From positions 1 through 64,000 of the forward strand of contig WBMV01000085.1 in the NCBI GenBank assembly GCA_013396655.1: DNA of 64,000 nt, written 5' to 3'. Position numbers and translations under genes: made by a program. Positions within the stretch are counted from its first letter, which is position 1. Each line of letters opens with the position of its first letter. Below, piece by piece: positions 38,301 through 51,109 of this stretch. Origin of the DNA: Campylorhamphus procurvoides (taxonomy: Eukaryota; Chordata; Aves; Passeriformes; Dendrocolaptidae). The notes under the pieces are model-generated. The model ran no database searches, was not told where the DNA came from, and saw only the letters and a program-made list of their open reading frames with translations.

Positions 38301-38419
38301 TTTTGGTGGGTTTTTTTTGCTTGTGAGGTTTTTTGATTGTTTTGGGGGTTTTGTGGGGGATTTTGTTGCTTTTTTCATTTTTCTTTGTTTTCTGTTTGTG
38401 GTGGTTTGGGTTTTTTTCT
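38301..38419 (+). repeat. Long T-rich tract broken by G runs
   Basis: About 120 bases of T runs interrupted by GGTGGG, GGGGG, GTGGGGG and GGTTTGGG. It is the longest tract of this type in the window and lies about 115 bases before a CR1 copy. No coding content. Confidence 0.85.
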
Positions 38420-38532
38420 GAAAAGAAACAGAATTCAGTAGAGTTCTCTTAATCCAGTGTCTCAGTTTGGCATGTGAGCCATTCCTAAAATAGCAATATG
38501 TATGCGTGATTTCAAGATGTCCATCCTTAACC

Positions 38533-39110
38533 AGGGGTGCATCAAAAGAAGGCCAGCAGGTCAAGGAAGGTGATTCTGCCCCTCTACTCTGCTTTCATGA
38601 GATCCCACCAGTAGTAATATGTTCAGCTCTGGGGCCTGAGCAAAAGAAAACTGTGGACCTGCTCAAGAATGTCCAGAGGAGAGACACGAACGTGATCAGG
38701 GACCTGAGGCCCAACATGTCCAACATGAGGACAAGCTGAGAGAGTTGGAGCTGTTCAGCCTGGAGAAGAGGAGGTTCTGACATGACCATCTAGCTCCTTC
38801 CAGTACTAAAGGGAGCCTACAGGAAAGACGGGTGGGAACTCTTTATCTGGGAATGTAGTGTTAGGATGAGGGATAGCAACTTTAAACTGAAAGAGGGTAG
38901 ATTTAGTTTAGATACTAGGAAGAAATTCTTCTCTGTGAGAGTGGTGAGGCACTGGAACAGGTTGCCGAGAGAAGCTGTGGATGCCCCATTCCTGAAAGTT
39001 TTAAAGGCAAGGTTGGATGGGGCTTGAGTGGAAGATGTCCCTGCCCCTGGCAGAGGGTTGGAAAGAAATGATCATTCCAACCCAAACCATTCTATGATTC
39101 TATGATTCAT
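38533..39110 (+). mobile_element. CR1 LINE, 5'-truncated copy, plus strand
   Basis: About 575 bases matching the 3' part of avian CR1. It starts in the region encoding the C-terminal end of ORF2 (landmarks CAGCTCTGGGGCC-like at about 38625, GAGAGAGTTGGAGCTGTTCAGCC at about 38740, CACTGGAACAGGTTGCC at about 38950). It runs through the 3' UTR (AGATGTCCCTGCCC) to two tail units ATTCTATG at 39090-39107. The reading frame is broken by substitutions and indels, for example the lost frame near 38739, so it encodes nothing. The 5' end is truncated, as is usual for CR1. The boundary at the 5' side is accurate to perhaps 10 bases. Confidence 0.95.
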
Positions 39111-41380
39111 TCTTTGATGCTGTGATTTAATACCGTAGAGCTTCCATTAATTATATATCTCACATATTATGGTCTTGAAGGATACACAAAGTTGTATACC
39201 AACATTGTTACTTACTCCAGGTTGGCAGCTCACAGATGAATTCCCTGTAGCCTGATGGGTCACGTCCAGCTTCAGTTTCTGCAGCACTGTCTGAACCATC
39301 TAAGGCATGATGCACTCTTGCCTATGCAGCATAACTTCCAAGTTGCAAATATCTAAGGTTAGTTGACAGTACTGTAAATGTGTATTTATCCTGATCCCTT
39401 TAAAAGTCTGCTAATGAGATCTATTTCTTAAGCAGTCAGTTCCTTGCTTCCCCATCTTTCCCCCAGACATCTGTGGTTACACAAAAGATCTGGTGCCGTG
39501 ACAGAGATGTCATTGCATACTTAACTTTTAAACATAGCATTTCTTTTGAACTCCGAGTGACCCCAGATGGATTTGTATGAGACCTAATAAGGTTTGAATT
39601 TCTAGATTTGTTGTATTGTCTTTTAAGAACAGGTGACAATGAAGCCTCTATTTTGGAAATAAAATTAAAAACTTGAGAGAGAGGATCAAAACCCAGAAGA
39701 TCTGAGCCCAGATAATTATACTGAGGTTTTTTAACCAACAGGTTGGTGCAGTCACAGTGAAATGAATCAAAAAAAGTAGTAGTTCAGCTTGCTGTGACAG
39801 GAGCTGCAAGTTTCCCTTCTGTCTCCCAATGAAGCAAGAGCTGCGATCTGCTTTAAATTCTGGCATCTGGTAAAGCATAGTGATGTATGATTTGGAACAC
39901 AAGCTAGTACATTGCACAACAAAGTATGCCATTTATGAGGCTCTCTAAATATAGGGAAGCAGTTTATTTAAGTAATGCAGTAAATAACAGAGTAGATATT
40001 TCAGTTCAAGGGAATCTATAAGCCTTGAGGCTGAATTCAAGCAAGGACATTTTTATGTGAATACAGATCTTGGATTATTGAGACCATATGCCTACCTGTC
40101 TGTAGTTTCTATATTACCGAGTGATCATTACTGCCTGGCACCTTGCAGTAAAGGTTCATAATTGGCTAGAAATAACACAAGGAAAAAATCAATCTCATTT
40201 AACTTGGCCCAAAAATCTGGAGCTGTCAGTATGAAAACTTTCTTATACAAATGTAATTGTGGGTCTGTGTTGTTCAAATTGGTGGAATTTGGAAGTGTCA
40301 GGATCACCAAACACTCTTAACTGTAAAATCTCAATTAAAATATTTTTTTTGCTCATTCCTTGGCCATTGATTTCAGGACTGAACTTTAAGATTCTGCAGC
40401 CCAGAGTAATACTTGCTGTGTTAGCTCAGAGCTGGGAGCCAGCCAGCTTCCACTCTCTAGCAGCAATCAGATCACATGTTTAGAAAGAAGGGTTTAAGCA
40501 CTGTACAAGGTATGTAGGAAATCTTATCCTCCTATATGTTTAAAGCAAGAAGGTTATGGGAATGCCAGTACGAAAAGTTACACCTGACCAGCTGCATTCA
40601 GTGGCTACTGGTGGGCATGAACCCGTCCAATCTTTAGAACATGTGTAATTTAATATATGCATAGTCTTGCTCAAGATAATGTGCTTACTGAAAGATAGGT
40701 AGTTGAAATTATTTGCAAGATCCAGAATTTTCCTATAAATTACCTTTGATAAAGTTATAATGATGACTAACATCTATAATAACCTGTTCAATTCCGTGTT
40801 TACAAGCAGAACATTTACTCAGCACTCCTCAAGTTCTGCATGTGCAGCACAAACAAAAATAAATAATAGAGGTCACATTCTGAACCCCTCTGCTTTTGCC
40901 TGCAAACTGAAACTAGCACATGGGGGATGTTCCGGTTTGGTCCTTCTCCAGGACCTTCCATCATGGCCCTGCTGGGGATCATCTTTATTCCCCTACGTGG
41001 TGCTCCAGATGCCACCACAGAAACCCCGGTGTAGGGTAAAGAGGTGTGCCCCTGTGCCCCAGCATCTGTTGGGAGCTGCAGGACACCCTCAACTGAAGCA
41101 GCTCCATCCTTCTGCTCCAATGCCAGCCCCAGGCTTGGATGGGTTTCACAGGCAGTGAAGACAGCTGCTTCTGTTACCTTGTTCTTGGGGCTATGAGGTT
41201 TTCAGGGAGGAATTGATGGGATCACAGAGGCAAATTAACCCCAGTGGAGTCAGAAGATTGTATTGATTTATGTCATTCCTGCAGTTACCCATAATTATAA
41301 AAAGAATCTGTAACTCTCTAGTTTTACCAGTAAGTGATTTAAACTTTTTTTTTCTTTTTTTACTCTACTATTGTACCACA

Positions 41381-41420
41381 TTACTATTATTAATTACTAT
41401 TATTCTTATTAATTACTATC
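41381..41420 (+). repeat. ATT-rich tandem repeat
   Basis: TTACTATTATTAA is followed by TTACTATTATTC and TTATTAATTACTATC, giving two to three imperfect copies of a 12-13 base unit. Confidence 0.65.
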
Positions 41421-42516
41421 AAACTACCATGGACTAGGTTTGCATATACTCGTAGGCAAAATCCTATTTACTTCTAGTTACTGCCCTCATGATTCCTGTT
41501 ATTTAATACCACAACACAGTGAGTGAGGAAAAAAATAATGCATCTATTTCTTTTCTTCATATCAACTCCATAGTTTTACAATCCATCCAGCTGGCAAGGC
41601 CCAAAGAAGTCATTTACCCGTGGAGCAGGTCGGAGTCTGCAGCTCAGTGTCAGGGGACCTGGTCTCCTGTACATGGCCCTATATCCAATTATCCTTGTAA
41701 CCTGACTGCTCAGCGTGTTTCCATTGCTGATTACAGGTCCCCCTTACCTTGAAATTATTTTCTAAAGTCTGTTGGACTGGAATAAGCATTTTGTTACTGC
41801 CAAAAAGCTTAGATCAGATGCAGACTGTTGACTACCAACTGCATGAGTGCATCCAGAGGTGCCATAATGTGCTTTAATCTTATCTAACCACATGCATAGA
41901 CATGTTAAAGGAAATGGTACACCGTTGCCATAAAATATGTACATTTGTAACAAGCTGGTTTGGACAGGGGCTTATGGACACACAAATTGTTAATTCATAG
42001 AGCCCATGTGCATATAATTAAACATTTTTTAACCTTTTCTGTTTAAAAGTATTGTATTTCCTATGCTGAAGTATTCAAAACGTGAAAATTGGATTTATTG
42101 GTTATTGCTGAAAATTCCTGACTTATAATTACTTTTAGTCCATTTATTCTTTCAAATTTTAGGGGAAAATTGTTTTCCTTTTAAAGAAGAACACACTTTG
42201 ACATTTGTGGTGAATTGAAAAACTGGAAAAATACATTTCTGTAAAGAAACAGTAGCCTTGTAACTTACTGAAATAAAACATGGCATGGAGAATAAAATGT
42301 TTATTTGCCATTTATAAGACTAGTGCAAAATTTACAAGTTTTAAACTGAACCTTTACAGATAGTGCAATATTTATAAACAGAGTTGCTTTTGTCAATCTG
42401 TATGTTTTCAGCCAAGAAAACAAGCTCTTCACTGTACTCCATCCAAGCTAAGGTTATGTCTGCATCCTTGTTTCCTGCGGCAGCTGCAGCTTATACGGAT
42501 GTATCCAAGAGAAGCT

Positions 42517-42553
42517 GTTTGGGGTTTTTGTTGGGGTTTTTTTGAGTATTTTT
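42517..42553 (+). repeat. T-rich tract broken by GGGG
   Basis: TTTGGGGTTTTTGTTGGGGT followed by further T runs. It is a short low-complexity tract like the others in this window. Confidence 0.75.
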
Positions 42554-43229
42554 AGCTGCACAGCCCTGGTAACACAATGCTCTAACACAGCCATGAACAC
42601 AGGCTGATTTACCCTCTTTTGTTTGGTTGGTTTTTTTGTGTCTGAGCTCTGTTCTGCTCCAAAGACTTGTGCTTCCACCTGTGATAACTAGTTTAAAACT
42701 AACTGGAGCCCATCTGTGACTGCAGTGACAGCCACAGCACTAGATTAACATCCACCACATTGAATGTGGGGTGTAGCACATGGATGGGATGAATGCAAAC
42801 ACTCCTAATTGCCACGGATTATAAAAACAGACTGTCTTTTGGGTGCACAGCTGGCCTGTGTGCTGCAGGTAGCGCTGCATGAAGCCCTGGAAAAGCAACA
42901 TCAAACTAAAGCAAATGATGGCATCTTTCAATGCCTTGCTGAATTTACTCAGCCATTTCTGCACTGCCAGGGGCAGTGTGGCTGCCTTGGGTGATGGAGG
43001 AAAGCAAGTGAGGTTTGACACAGTGCTGTAAGCCCACCTTATCCTGATCTTTCCAAAGAAGCAGTAGGAAAAGCTGAAAAGGCTGCAAAAAGGAAATGTG
43101 GCCTTTGAGCTTTCCATTGCTCTGCCATTATGGCCACATACTGCTCAGCCAAAACCATCATTGATAGCTTTGAGAAATTCTAACATGTTGCAGTAAACCA
43201 ATGGAGATACCGTGTGCATTAGCTGCAGA

Positions 43230-43680
43230 CTCCTGATATAACCCAAATAACATTTAACTCACTTTCAGTTTCATACAAATTAGCTGCTCATCAACTCTGT
43301 TATTACACAAACGTGTTGCAGCTGTGCTGCAGAAACTGATTGCTGAGAAAGTGCTTCAATTCAACTCTCTTATGCAACCTTCCCATTATTTTATTCAATT
43401 GATTAACTTGATCCAATTTTACTATTAATTTAATTTCACTGTTGTCAAAGGGCTCATATATTTTTTTATATGCTGCATATTTTGGTCCTGGCTGTGTCTA
43501 ATACACCCTTAAATCAATTATTTAAAGGACTTTGTTAGGCCTTTATAATTTAAAATGTCATCGTATGCAGCAAGTATCCAGTAAAAAATATTTTGATAGA
43601 TAACAAACCTGCACAGTTTAATGACATGAAAACAACGTGTCATTGTTTCTTCTTGCCACATTCAATAAAAACCTAAGCTA
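43230..43680. promoter_or_regulatory. Candidate AT-rich conserved non-coding segment
   Basis: A long stretch of high-complexity AT-rich DNA with no open frame. It contains multiple homeodomain-like cores (CAATTGATTAAC at about 43398, TATTAATTTAATT at about 43423) and SOX-type ACAATG/CATTGT and AACAAAC cores at about 43600-43650. It resembles the AT-rich conserved elements of gene deserts. Proposed on composition only. Confidence 0.22.
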
Positions 43681-44674
43681 GCTTCTGTGAAAACTCAGAG
43701 AGCAGTAAATAAATAAATAGAAAAATTAAGGCTTGAAAAACTTAAACTGATATATCTGTGACTACAAAAATTGTCAGTTATCATGAAGCTTGTCTCAGAT
43801 CTGATGCATTCTGGATGCGTGCACTCAGCAGATGAAAAACCTTGTCGTTTTCATTTGGAAATGAAATGTGAGTCAGTTCTCTCCTCACTTAATTCAAATT
43901 AATTCAGGCCTACAAAATCTGTCAGGCTGGTCATCACTAACTGGTTTATGGTTGAGCTAACTTTTTTTCCCCTTTCCTACTTACTTTTTCTGTTCATATT
44001 TTCCACCAGGCAAACAAAGACTTTTATATAAGACCACACCTTCAGAATGATTCTCCTCCAGATTCACCATTGTGTTATATCTCCATCATCCATCAAAACT
44101 GGTGGTACTGGGCTAATCCCTAAAGGGCAGAATGTTTTCCTATTTATTTATTTTATCATACCAACAAAAATGAGTCTTAGAGCAACTTGATGTTCAAGGT
44201 CTATTGATGTTAATAGTGATGCACCACAGACCATTCAATTCAGAGGAGGCTCTGAATGATGGAGGATATATGGTCATGGAAAGGGTATGACAAAACAAGG
44301 ACAGCAGCTGCATACAGACAAATGAGATTCCACTGATTTCTTCATAAGTGACTTTGAGGAAAGGAAAGGACAGATTAAGTAATAGTTAGGCAGACGTGGT
44401 TAATGGGTTTCTATGGGGAAAAGCTACTCATCCAAGCTGCTGAGAAAGAGTCACAGCCAAGAGGTAGAACCCTCTGCACAGTGTGGAAGAGTTGGGTTGT
44501 GTGTGGTGAAGGCACTGGGAATGGGGGAACTGAGCAGTCACAAACTGATTTTTTTGTCGGAATAAGTATGCTCTAGTGCTGCTTGTATAGTTCAACAGAG
44601 CCTTGTCTGCCTAAAGGGGACACTGAGTCTCTTCTGGAAATCACCAGAGGCCAATGATGGTGTAATATCCCATG
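43681..44674. other. Unique non-coding sequence
   Basis: Nothing recognised. There are no long open frames and no interspersed repeats. Confidence 0.6.
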
Positions 44675-44757
44675 TCACAGAATCATACAATTGGGTTGGA
44701 AAAGATTCTTGAGATCATTGAGTTCAACTGTTAACCTAACACTGCCAACCTAACATG
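44675..44757 (-). mobile_element. CR1 LINE 3' end fragment, minus strand
   Basis: Reverse complement of a CR1 3' end. The plus strand starts TCACAGAATCATACAATTGG (tail units plus the conserved TTGGGTTGGAAAAGA block), then GATCATTGAGTTCAACTGTT and the downstream AACCTAACACTGCCAA block. The last block belongs to a CR1 subtype different from the copy at 38.5 kb, which has the CCATGGCAGG-type 3' UTR. Non-coding and 5'-truncated. Confidence 0.9.
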
Positions 44758-47700
44758 TAAAGTGATTGTGCCAACACTCATTTGATATCTCCATATGTAT
44801 TAGTCATATAATATAAGGCTAAGGAAAAGAACATATAGCTAAATCTTCAGTTTCTTCTGCATGAGAGTACATGTCTTTGTTTCACTTCTGCCTTTTCTTT
44901 TGCAGCAGGAGACATGTACTTAATTGCAACAGTCTCTCTGATCTCATCCAGAAGCCCTTCACTAAATAATATGGAGGATGTTTTTATATAAAATCTGTCA
45001 TCTTGAAAATAATTAGTGGTCAGATAAGTTCAAAAGTGGGAGATTTTTCTGTTACAGTCTTCTGACAGGATATGCAGTAAAATTGTCTTGCATTTAGGAG
45101 TTAATCCTCTTCTTATACCTTTCCTGTCTTCTCTGGGGATGCAAAAGGCATGAGTTTCCTAGCTTTCTAACGAGTCTGTGAGCACAACAACCATGGTATG
45201 ACTGCACAAGACCTCAGCCACAAGCCTATCTTTTCTGTTTTGTGTTATTTAATGCCTATCATGACTGAGTTCCTGTGTTATAATGCAATATAAATGATAA
45301 TAATAAAGTATGAAGATTATTTCTTAAGTAAATCAGCAAGCAATCAGGTCTAATACTATACTGCTGTTTGTTTAACTTGTTCTGTGTAGATAAAACCACA
45401 GGTGCTCTTTTTTTTTTATGAAAGGTGACTTATCTATAAAACAAATAAAATGGGCACCAGCTGCCCAAATTGCTCTCTAATGCTATTCAAACAGTGTGCT
45501 TTGTGTTTCCAAGAGAAAATCTCTTCCTTTTTAAGTCTATAAATGGCAACCTAAGATCACTTAGCTGTACAATAAATGTTCTGCTTAGGAAAAAAAAATT
45601 GTTCAAATTACTGAATGGGATAAACAGTCTTCTTCATCAAGCACCAGTAAGGTGGATCATGCCCTTAGGAAAGTGCTTATTTTGGGGTTTAACTGATGAA
45701 GTTGTAAGTAAAACAGGTGACAAGGAAGGTCCCAAGAATATATCTGAGCATCACTCTCAACGTTTTGTGTGAGACATGAGCCTCTAGTGTCCTCTGTTCT
45801 TATCCTGTGACCCGTATAAAAGTTTTGGAAAGCCCTCCTAGCTTGATGGAGAACACAGTGGCCCAGAGAAATGGAAAATGAGAAGTTTTGCCGTAAGGCT
45901 TTTAAAATATTGGGACTCTCTCAACGTGTACAGGGATATCTTGGGAAGTTCACTCTCAGTTACAGTATTGTGCTGCTTTAGCCTACAGGCAATGCGGAGA
46001 GATTTTAGTTTTACTCGTTCAAAAAGCAGTTTCTCTTCCTTTTCAGAGTACTGAATCAGCTCCATGATGGTAATTTCTTGCTCTTTCTTGCCCCCTCTCC
46101 AAGCTAAGCGGTAGAAGCAGATGAAGTGCTGACAGCATGTCCATTGCAGAGGGCAATTTCCACTGATGGATGACATGTCTATAACAAGTGAATCATCATT
46201 CTTATTTCTTGTCTTTGAAATATATTAGTAACTATTAGTCAGTGTTATTCCTGGACTCACCTTTGCAGCAGCTGCACTGCTCTGACTGCTCCACTTTGTC
46301 ACTGTCTTTGCCCCTTTGCTTGCCCAGCATTTGACATTATGGACATTGACCTGCCTTGGCCTCCCTCTTATTGTTATAAATTATGCTATTCTAATCCTCT
46401 GGCTTCTTTTCTCACTTCTACCACTTTTATGTATGTTTATTTTAACAGATTTCAATTTATTCAGGCACGGGTGAGATACCTTCTTTGGGTAGCTTGAATC
46501 CACTCTATATATTGAGTGCATCCAGACTGTGAGGGAGTCACAACCCAAATTCTGAATCTTCTGGCTCTTCATATGAGATGCTGAGCATCTCTTTACGTGA
46601 GTCCTTGATGTTGTCTGTTTGATTTGTTACAGGATGAAATGGTAATGGATAAGAAAGGAAAAGAAAAGGAGTTAAACAGAAGCGGTAATAAAAGTGATCA
46701 TCCAAATATCTGAAATGAAAGCATTCAAAATCATCAGCTGTTTTCACTGATATCACTGGGCTTATATAAAATGCGTGCAGAATATAATACATTAGGCTTG
46801 TATAAAATGGGAATGACTGGGATCAGGTGTTTAGTAATGTCAGGTTCATTAAAGTCTAATACTTAGCACTTCACATATACATGAAAGCTTTTTGCCCACC
46901 TCAACAGATAATGAGGATATAATTAACAAACAAAAAATTTAAAGATAAAATGAAATCACATTTTAAATAAATATTCATGATGATGGTTAAAAAAATATTT
47001 CTTAGAAAGCTTAGGGCGTAAAATTCGACAGAATTCAGGATCTCCTCCTCCTCTCATTGTCCTTGAAGCTCTTTGTGTTCCAGGAGCTGTGGAATAGAAG
47101 TTGTACCAAAAGGATCCAACATACTTGAAGGCCGCTCTATCTTTTGGGTTTTCTGCTGCTTGCACTCCTAAGTAAATAGCCAGGTCACAAAGAATTAATC
47201 TTGGAAAGGTCAAAAGTGCCCAAGCATTTGCCAACCAGCCTTTCAGTTTGGAGCAGATTAAGCAACCACAATAGAGAGGGAACCCGGTGAAATTGATCAT
47301 TCAGCTTGGGAGAAATCATAATTAACTTTCCTATAAAGCAGCTCCACAGGAGCACAGTCTCTGAGCCTCCCTGAGACTCTCACAGATCTCTTGGAATCTG
47401 GTTTACTTATTCCTTTTGAGATTCAGCTCTTGTCTGCTGTATTATGTACATGAGATCTGTGAGTCCTTCTCACCCAGGGTCTTGACAGGCAGTTTGAAGG
47501 GTCACATTCTTGTATAGTTACTATGCAAGGACTTGGTGCAGTTTCCCATTCCCAGCCCCATATTATGTGGTGAACAAGGAAGCAGGAAAACAACAGTGCA
47601 ACCAACAAAGCCATGTTTAGCTCCCTATCTTCCCAAATCTTTGCTAGCTGTTCTGCTACACTGTTCATTAGCATGCATTTGTAACTGCACTGGCTGCAAT

Positions 47701-48750
47701 AAGAAAATACACTTGTGCTCAGTGCAGTGTGTGGCAGACTCTCATTCCTGCACCTGCATCAATTTCTCTCTTCAGTCCTGCTGGAATAAAAAAGTATTTC
47801 TTGCAAAGTCGCTTACACTTGCTTCTAACTTAATTGTAATAGGCACTGACCTTTTAAACCACTAAGTCTATAGAAGGCTAAATTATAGTTTACCTCCCTA
47901 GATGCTCCTTAGCTGTCATAATGAAGGAAGTTTACAGTGGGAAAGTGAATGAAGCAAGCATGTTTTAAACCATATGGTAATTATCTTCTATCTGTGCAAA
48001 AGACATAAAGTGTTGTTTACTGGATGTGAAAAGAGCATCTGAGAAGGGATTCCCTGGAGAGTGGGAGAGGGAGATCTGGCACAGTGGCTGCTCTTCAGAT
48101 GGCTTGTAATAGACCCTATAAATTTGGAATATGATATTGTTAATCGGTGGGGATTGGAGATGTTTGGCACATAATATTTTAGTTTGAAGGGGCAGGTGAG
48201 TGTCTTGCCAAGCAGATTTTTTTTTTAAAACTCGAATTATGTGAATTTATAATTGTTTGTTGTGCTTTAAAAGTCAAAATAAAGAAAAGTGTGTAAAATT
48301 ACATCCTTAACTCTATGGTATCACTGGCACATTAAATAAGAAGGAAAAGTTGACTCTGGTAGTAGAGTTATTCTAGGACCAATAAGCTATAGGCTGCATT
48401 CACTCTCTTAAAAAAAGTATAATTTAGTTTGAATTCTCTTTTCCCTCTTCCAGTACCAAAGTAATATATTATTTAATTCTTAAAAAAATAAAGAAGGGGG
48501 AAGGGGGAGAAAGGAGAATGTGTCATCATTGTAACTGCAACCATATGATTGCAAATAATATAATTTTCAGTACATTAAGTTGCTCAGAATAATTTTCAAG
48601 GCTCTTTTGCATAAATGTACTTAAACTGCTTTATCACTTTAATACTAAAAAAATTGGTTGTGAAAATCCAGCCAAATCATTTGCGCTATAGTGGCTGAGT
48701 CTGACACACAGCTAGGATCCCCTAAAACTCCCCTGAAGTGCACAGATTCA

Positions 48751-48803
48751 GGTTTTTGTTTCGGTTGGGGGTTTTTTGTTTGTTTTTTTATGTTTGGTTT
48801 TTT
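48751..48803 (+). repeat. T-rich tract broken by G runs
   Basis: GGTTTTTGTTTCGGTTGGGG followed by GTTTTTTGTTTG and further T runs to 48803. It is another T/G low-complexity tract with the T-rich strand on plus. Confidence 0.8.
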
Positions 48804-51055
48804 AACTGATGTGCTAAGTGTCAGGTAAGGAACTTTTATTTTATATTTTATTTTTTGATTGACTAGTTAGTAATAAAATCAAATTCTTCTCTTTCTGTGC
48901 TTATTTCTTATGAAACTCTCTGAAGTGATGGCAGAAATGTTGCAGAAAAAGCCCTGCATTTGAACTAAAAATGTGTCTGATCAGGCCCTACATAATTTTC
49001 ATCTGTGTATTTCTCAAAAATCAAATTTACTGAAAAAGGAAAAAGGTATTACTCACTTTTGTTTGCTGTGTCTAATACTTGGTATGCAGAAGATTTCAGA
49101 AGATTTCCGGGCTGAGCATGCCAAGTTCAAGCAGTGAGGCCTTCAGGTGGAGATTTCAGAGAGGTAAAATGAGAAGCTGAGTTGTATAGATGGAAGGAGC
49201 TCACAAATAAGAATGTAGGAGATATGAAGAGACTAAAACATGAAAGAATATCAAGAAAATGATGTGAAGAAAATGGAGATAAGATTCTCAGACAGAGTGT
49301 GATCCTTCGAGCGGAAATGAACGAGCCGGACGAGAAGGGTTTAAGAGCTGAAAGCTGGGAAAGCTATGGGAAGGCAGGATGCTGTGACTTACAGGTTCAA
49401 AAGCAGCAACAAGTTAAAACACAGACAAAATAAAAACCCTTTTCCTCACCACTATGTGCTGTCTCTCAGCAGCTCCTAAAAATGTAGGATGTGAGCCTAA
49501 AGTCCTTACTTGTATGAGAAGTCCTTTGATATCTGTCAGACTTCCAGTTGCGTTAGTCACTTGAATAGGTATTTCAAGGAGCAAGTCCTTAAGGTATAAA
49601 TTTTTCATGGCAATTTTTCAAACCAGTCTCTAAAGCCCAGTGCACATTTATGGTACCATTTAAATGAAAAACAATAATATATGATATAGTCTGAATATTA
49701 TACTTAATGAGCTATATTTTCTTTTAAAATAAGGTTACAGACTATAACCAGAACATTATGCTGCCATAAATTTCATGAGACTTTTTCCTAAACACCTCAG
49801 TCTATAAAAGTCAATGACTCACAGAGTAGACATAATCTAAGGGAAACTTTGACCTTTTGCATAATAAGAAGCCTTCCATCCTGTCATGTCAATGCTCTGA
49901 TTCCTCTGAGTGTACTCAGAAAGCCTCAGTAAAATAACGGTTATGGCAATTTCCATCTGGAACTTGCATTTTAATAATTCTGTAATTATATTTAAGCAGT
50001 AACCTCCTTTGCACGATTCCTCTTTTGCATTGTTACTCAATGGCCCACACAATTATTCACCCCTTAACTCAGAGCAATCCACCTTGTAGGACTTGAGGCA
50101 GCTGGTTGCAAGCCATGTGATGGAGCATCTGTTGTTTCTTGTGATAGTCAGAGCAAGCTGGCTGGCTTTACTTAAATGTGAAAAGGGCTATTATTTCGCT
50201 GATACACCTAGTTATAGGTTAAGGCCAACAGTATTCAAAACTGCCTGGTTCTTGCTACAAATCAAACGCCAACACTTTTACCCAGCTGCCATTCACAGCA
50301 TTACTGGACGGAGGTGCACAGAGGCTTAGCTCAGATGAGATTTCTTTTTACTTGAAAAAAGAGATGAGATATGTTTGTGTCTATGAATTACCACTGATCA
50401 CTTTCCTCATGTCCAGATTTTCCTTGATAGATGCAAAAATATGATGCTTATTCTTACTTCTCAAGTTGTTAATTTCTATTCTTCTCCATTTCCCATGCTG
50501 TAGAGTTTGTTTTGCTCTCAGGTCAAAACAATGTTTGTGGACTTCAGGATTTCACAGAAACATCTTTGGGGTCTTTGATGGCTGTGGGTGTGTTCATGTG
50601 ATAGAAAACACGATTAATTACTTTGGGAGTAATGGTGGCAGAGGTTCCATGCTGATTTGCCAAATAATTTTGCCTTTTACCTTTCCTGATCTCAACAGTC
50701 ATAAGCCAACACTCCTCTGATATCCGGGTATATGCAGTAAAAACTGATAAAATCGATCTTCAGTTACTAAGATGCCATTCCATAGGAGATGGAAGTGAAT
50801 TTTTGTGGCTATTTGTATTGCAGTCCTTCTTAAAAATGCTTTGTGTGAGATCAGACTTTGACTGCTTCTCTAAAAGGTCAGCCAAGTGTCTTCCTATGTC
50901 CTTCATGATGGAGAGCATCCTGCTTTGGTAAACTCCTTCTTATCAGGAATCTGCAAAGGGATCTGATCAAAAGGTAATTAAATAAATAAGTTGTGTGAAA
51001 ATGTGGGTTGAGCCCTCCAAAGTACTTAACAATCTATGATAATTCCATGAGTTAA

Positions 51056-51109
51056 ATGGGGGAAAAAAGGGAAAGGATGAGGAAAGAAGGGAAAAGAAAG
51101 AAACTTAAA
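51056..51109 (+). repeat. Purine-rich GA tract
   Basis: An almost pure purine run of GGGAAA, GGAAAG and GAAAAGAAAG units, broken by a single T. It is low-complexity sequence. Confidence 0.75.

Larger units (their letters stand above)
33161..38532. other. Unique non-coding sequence with simple repeats
   Basis: AT-rich unique DNA. Open frames on both strands at 34978-35398 (134 codons minus, 99 plus) overlap each other and have no recognisable domain. T/G tracts are listed separately. No gene seen. Confidence 0.5.
39111..43229. other. Unique non-coding sequence
   Basis: AT-rich unique DNA with one GC-richer patch at about 40920-41160. Frames of 101-132 codons there overlap on opposite strands without recognisable domains. 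Simple-sequence items inside are an ATT-rich repeat at 41381-41420 and a T/G tract at 42517-42553. No gene seen. Confidence 0.5.

Noticed and set aside
46956..47300. 114-codon minus-strand frame resembling a small membrane-associated exon
   Set aside because: No family recognised, and splice-site calls by eye would not be reliable.
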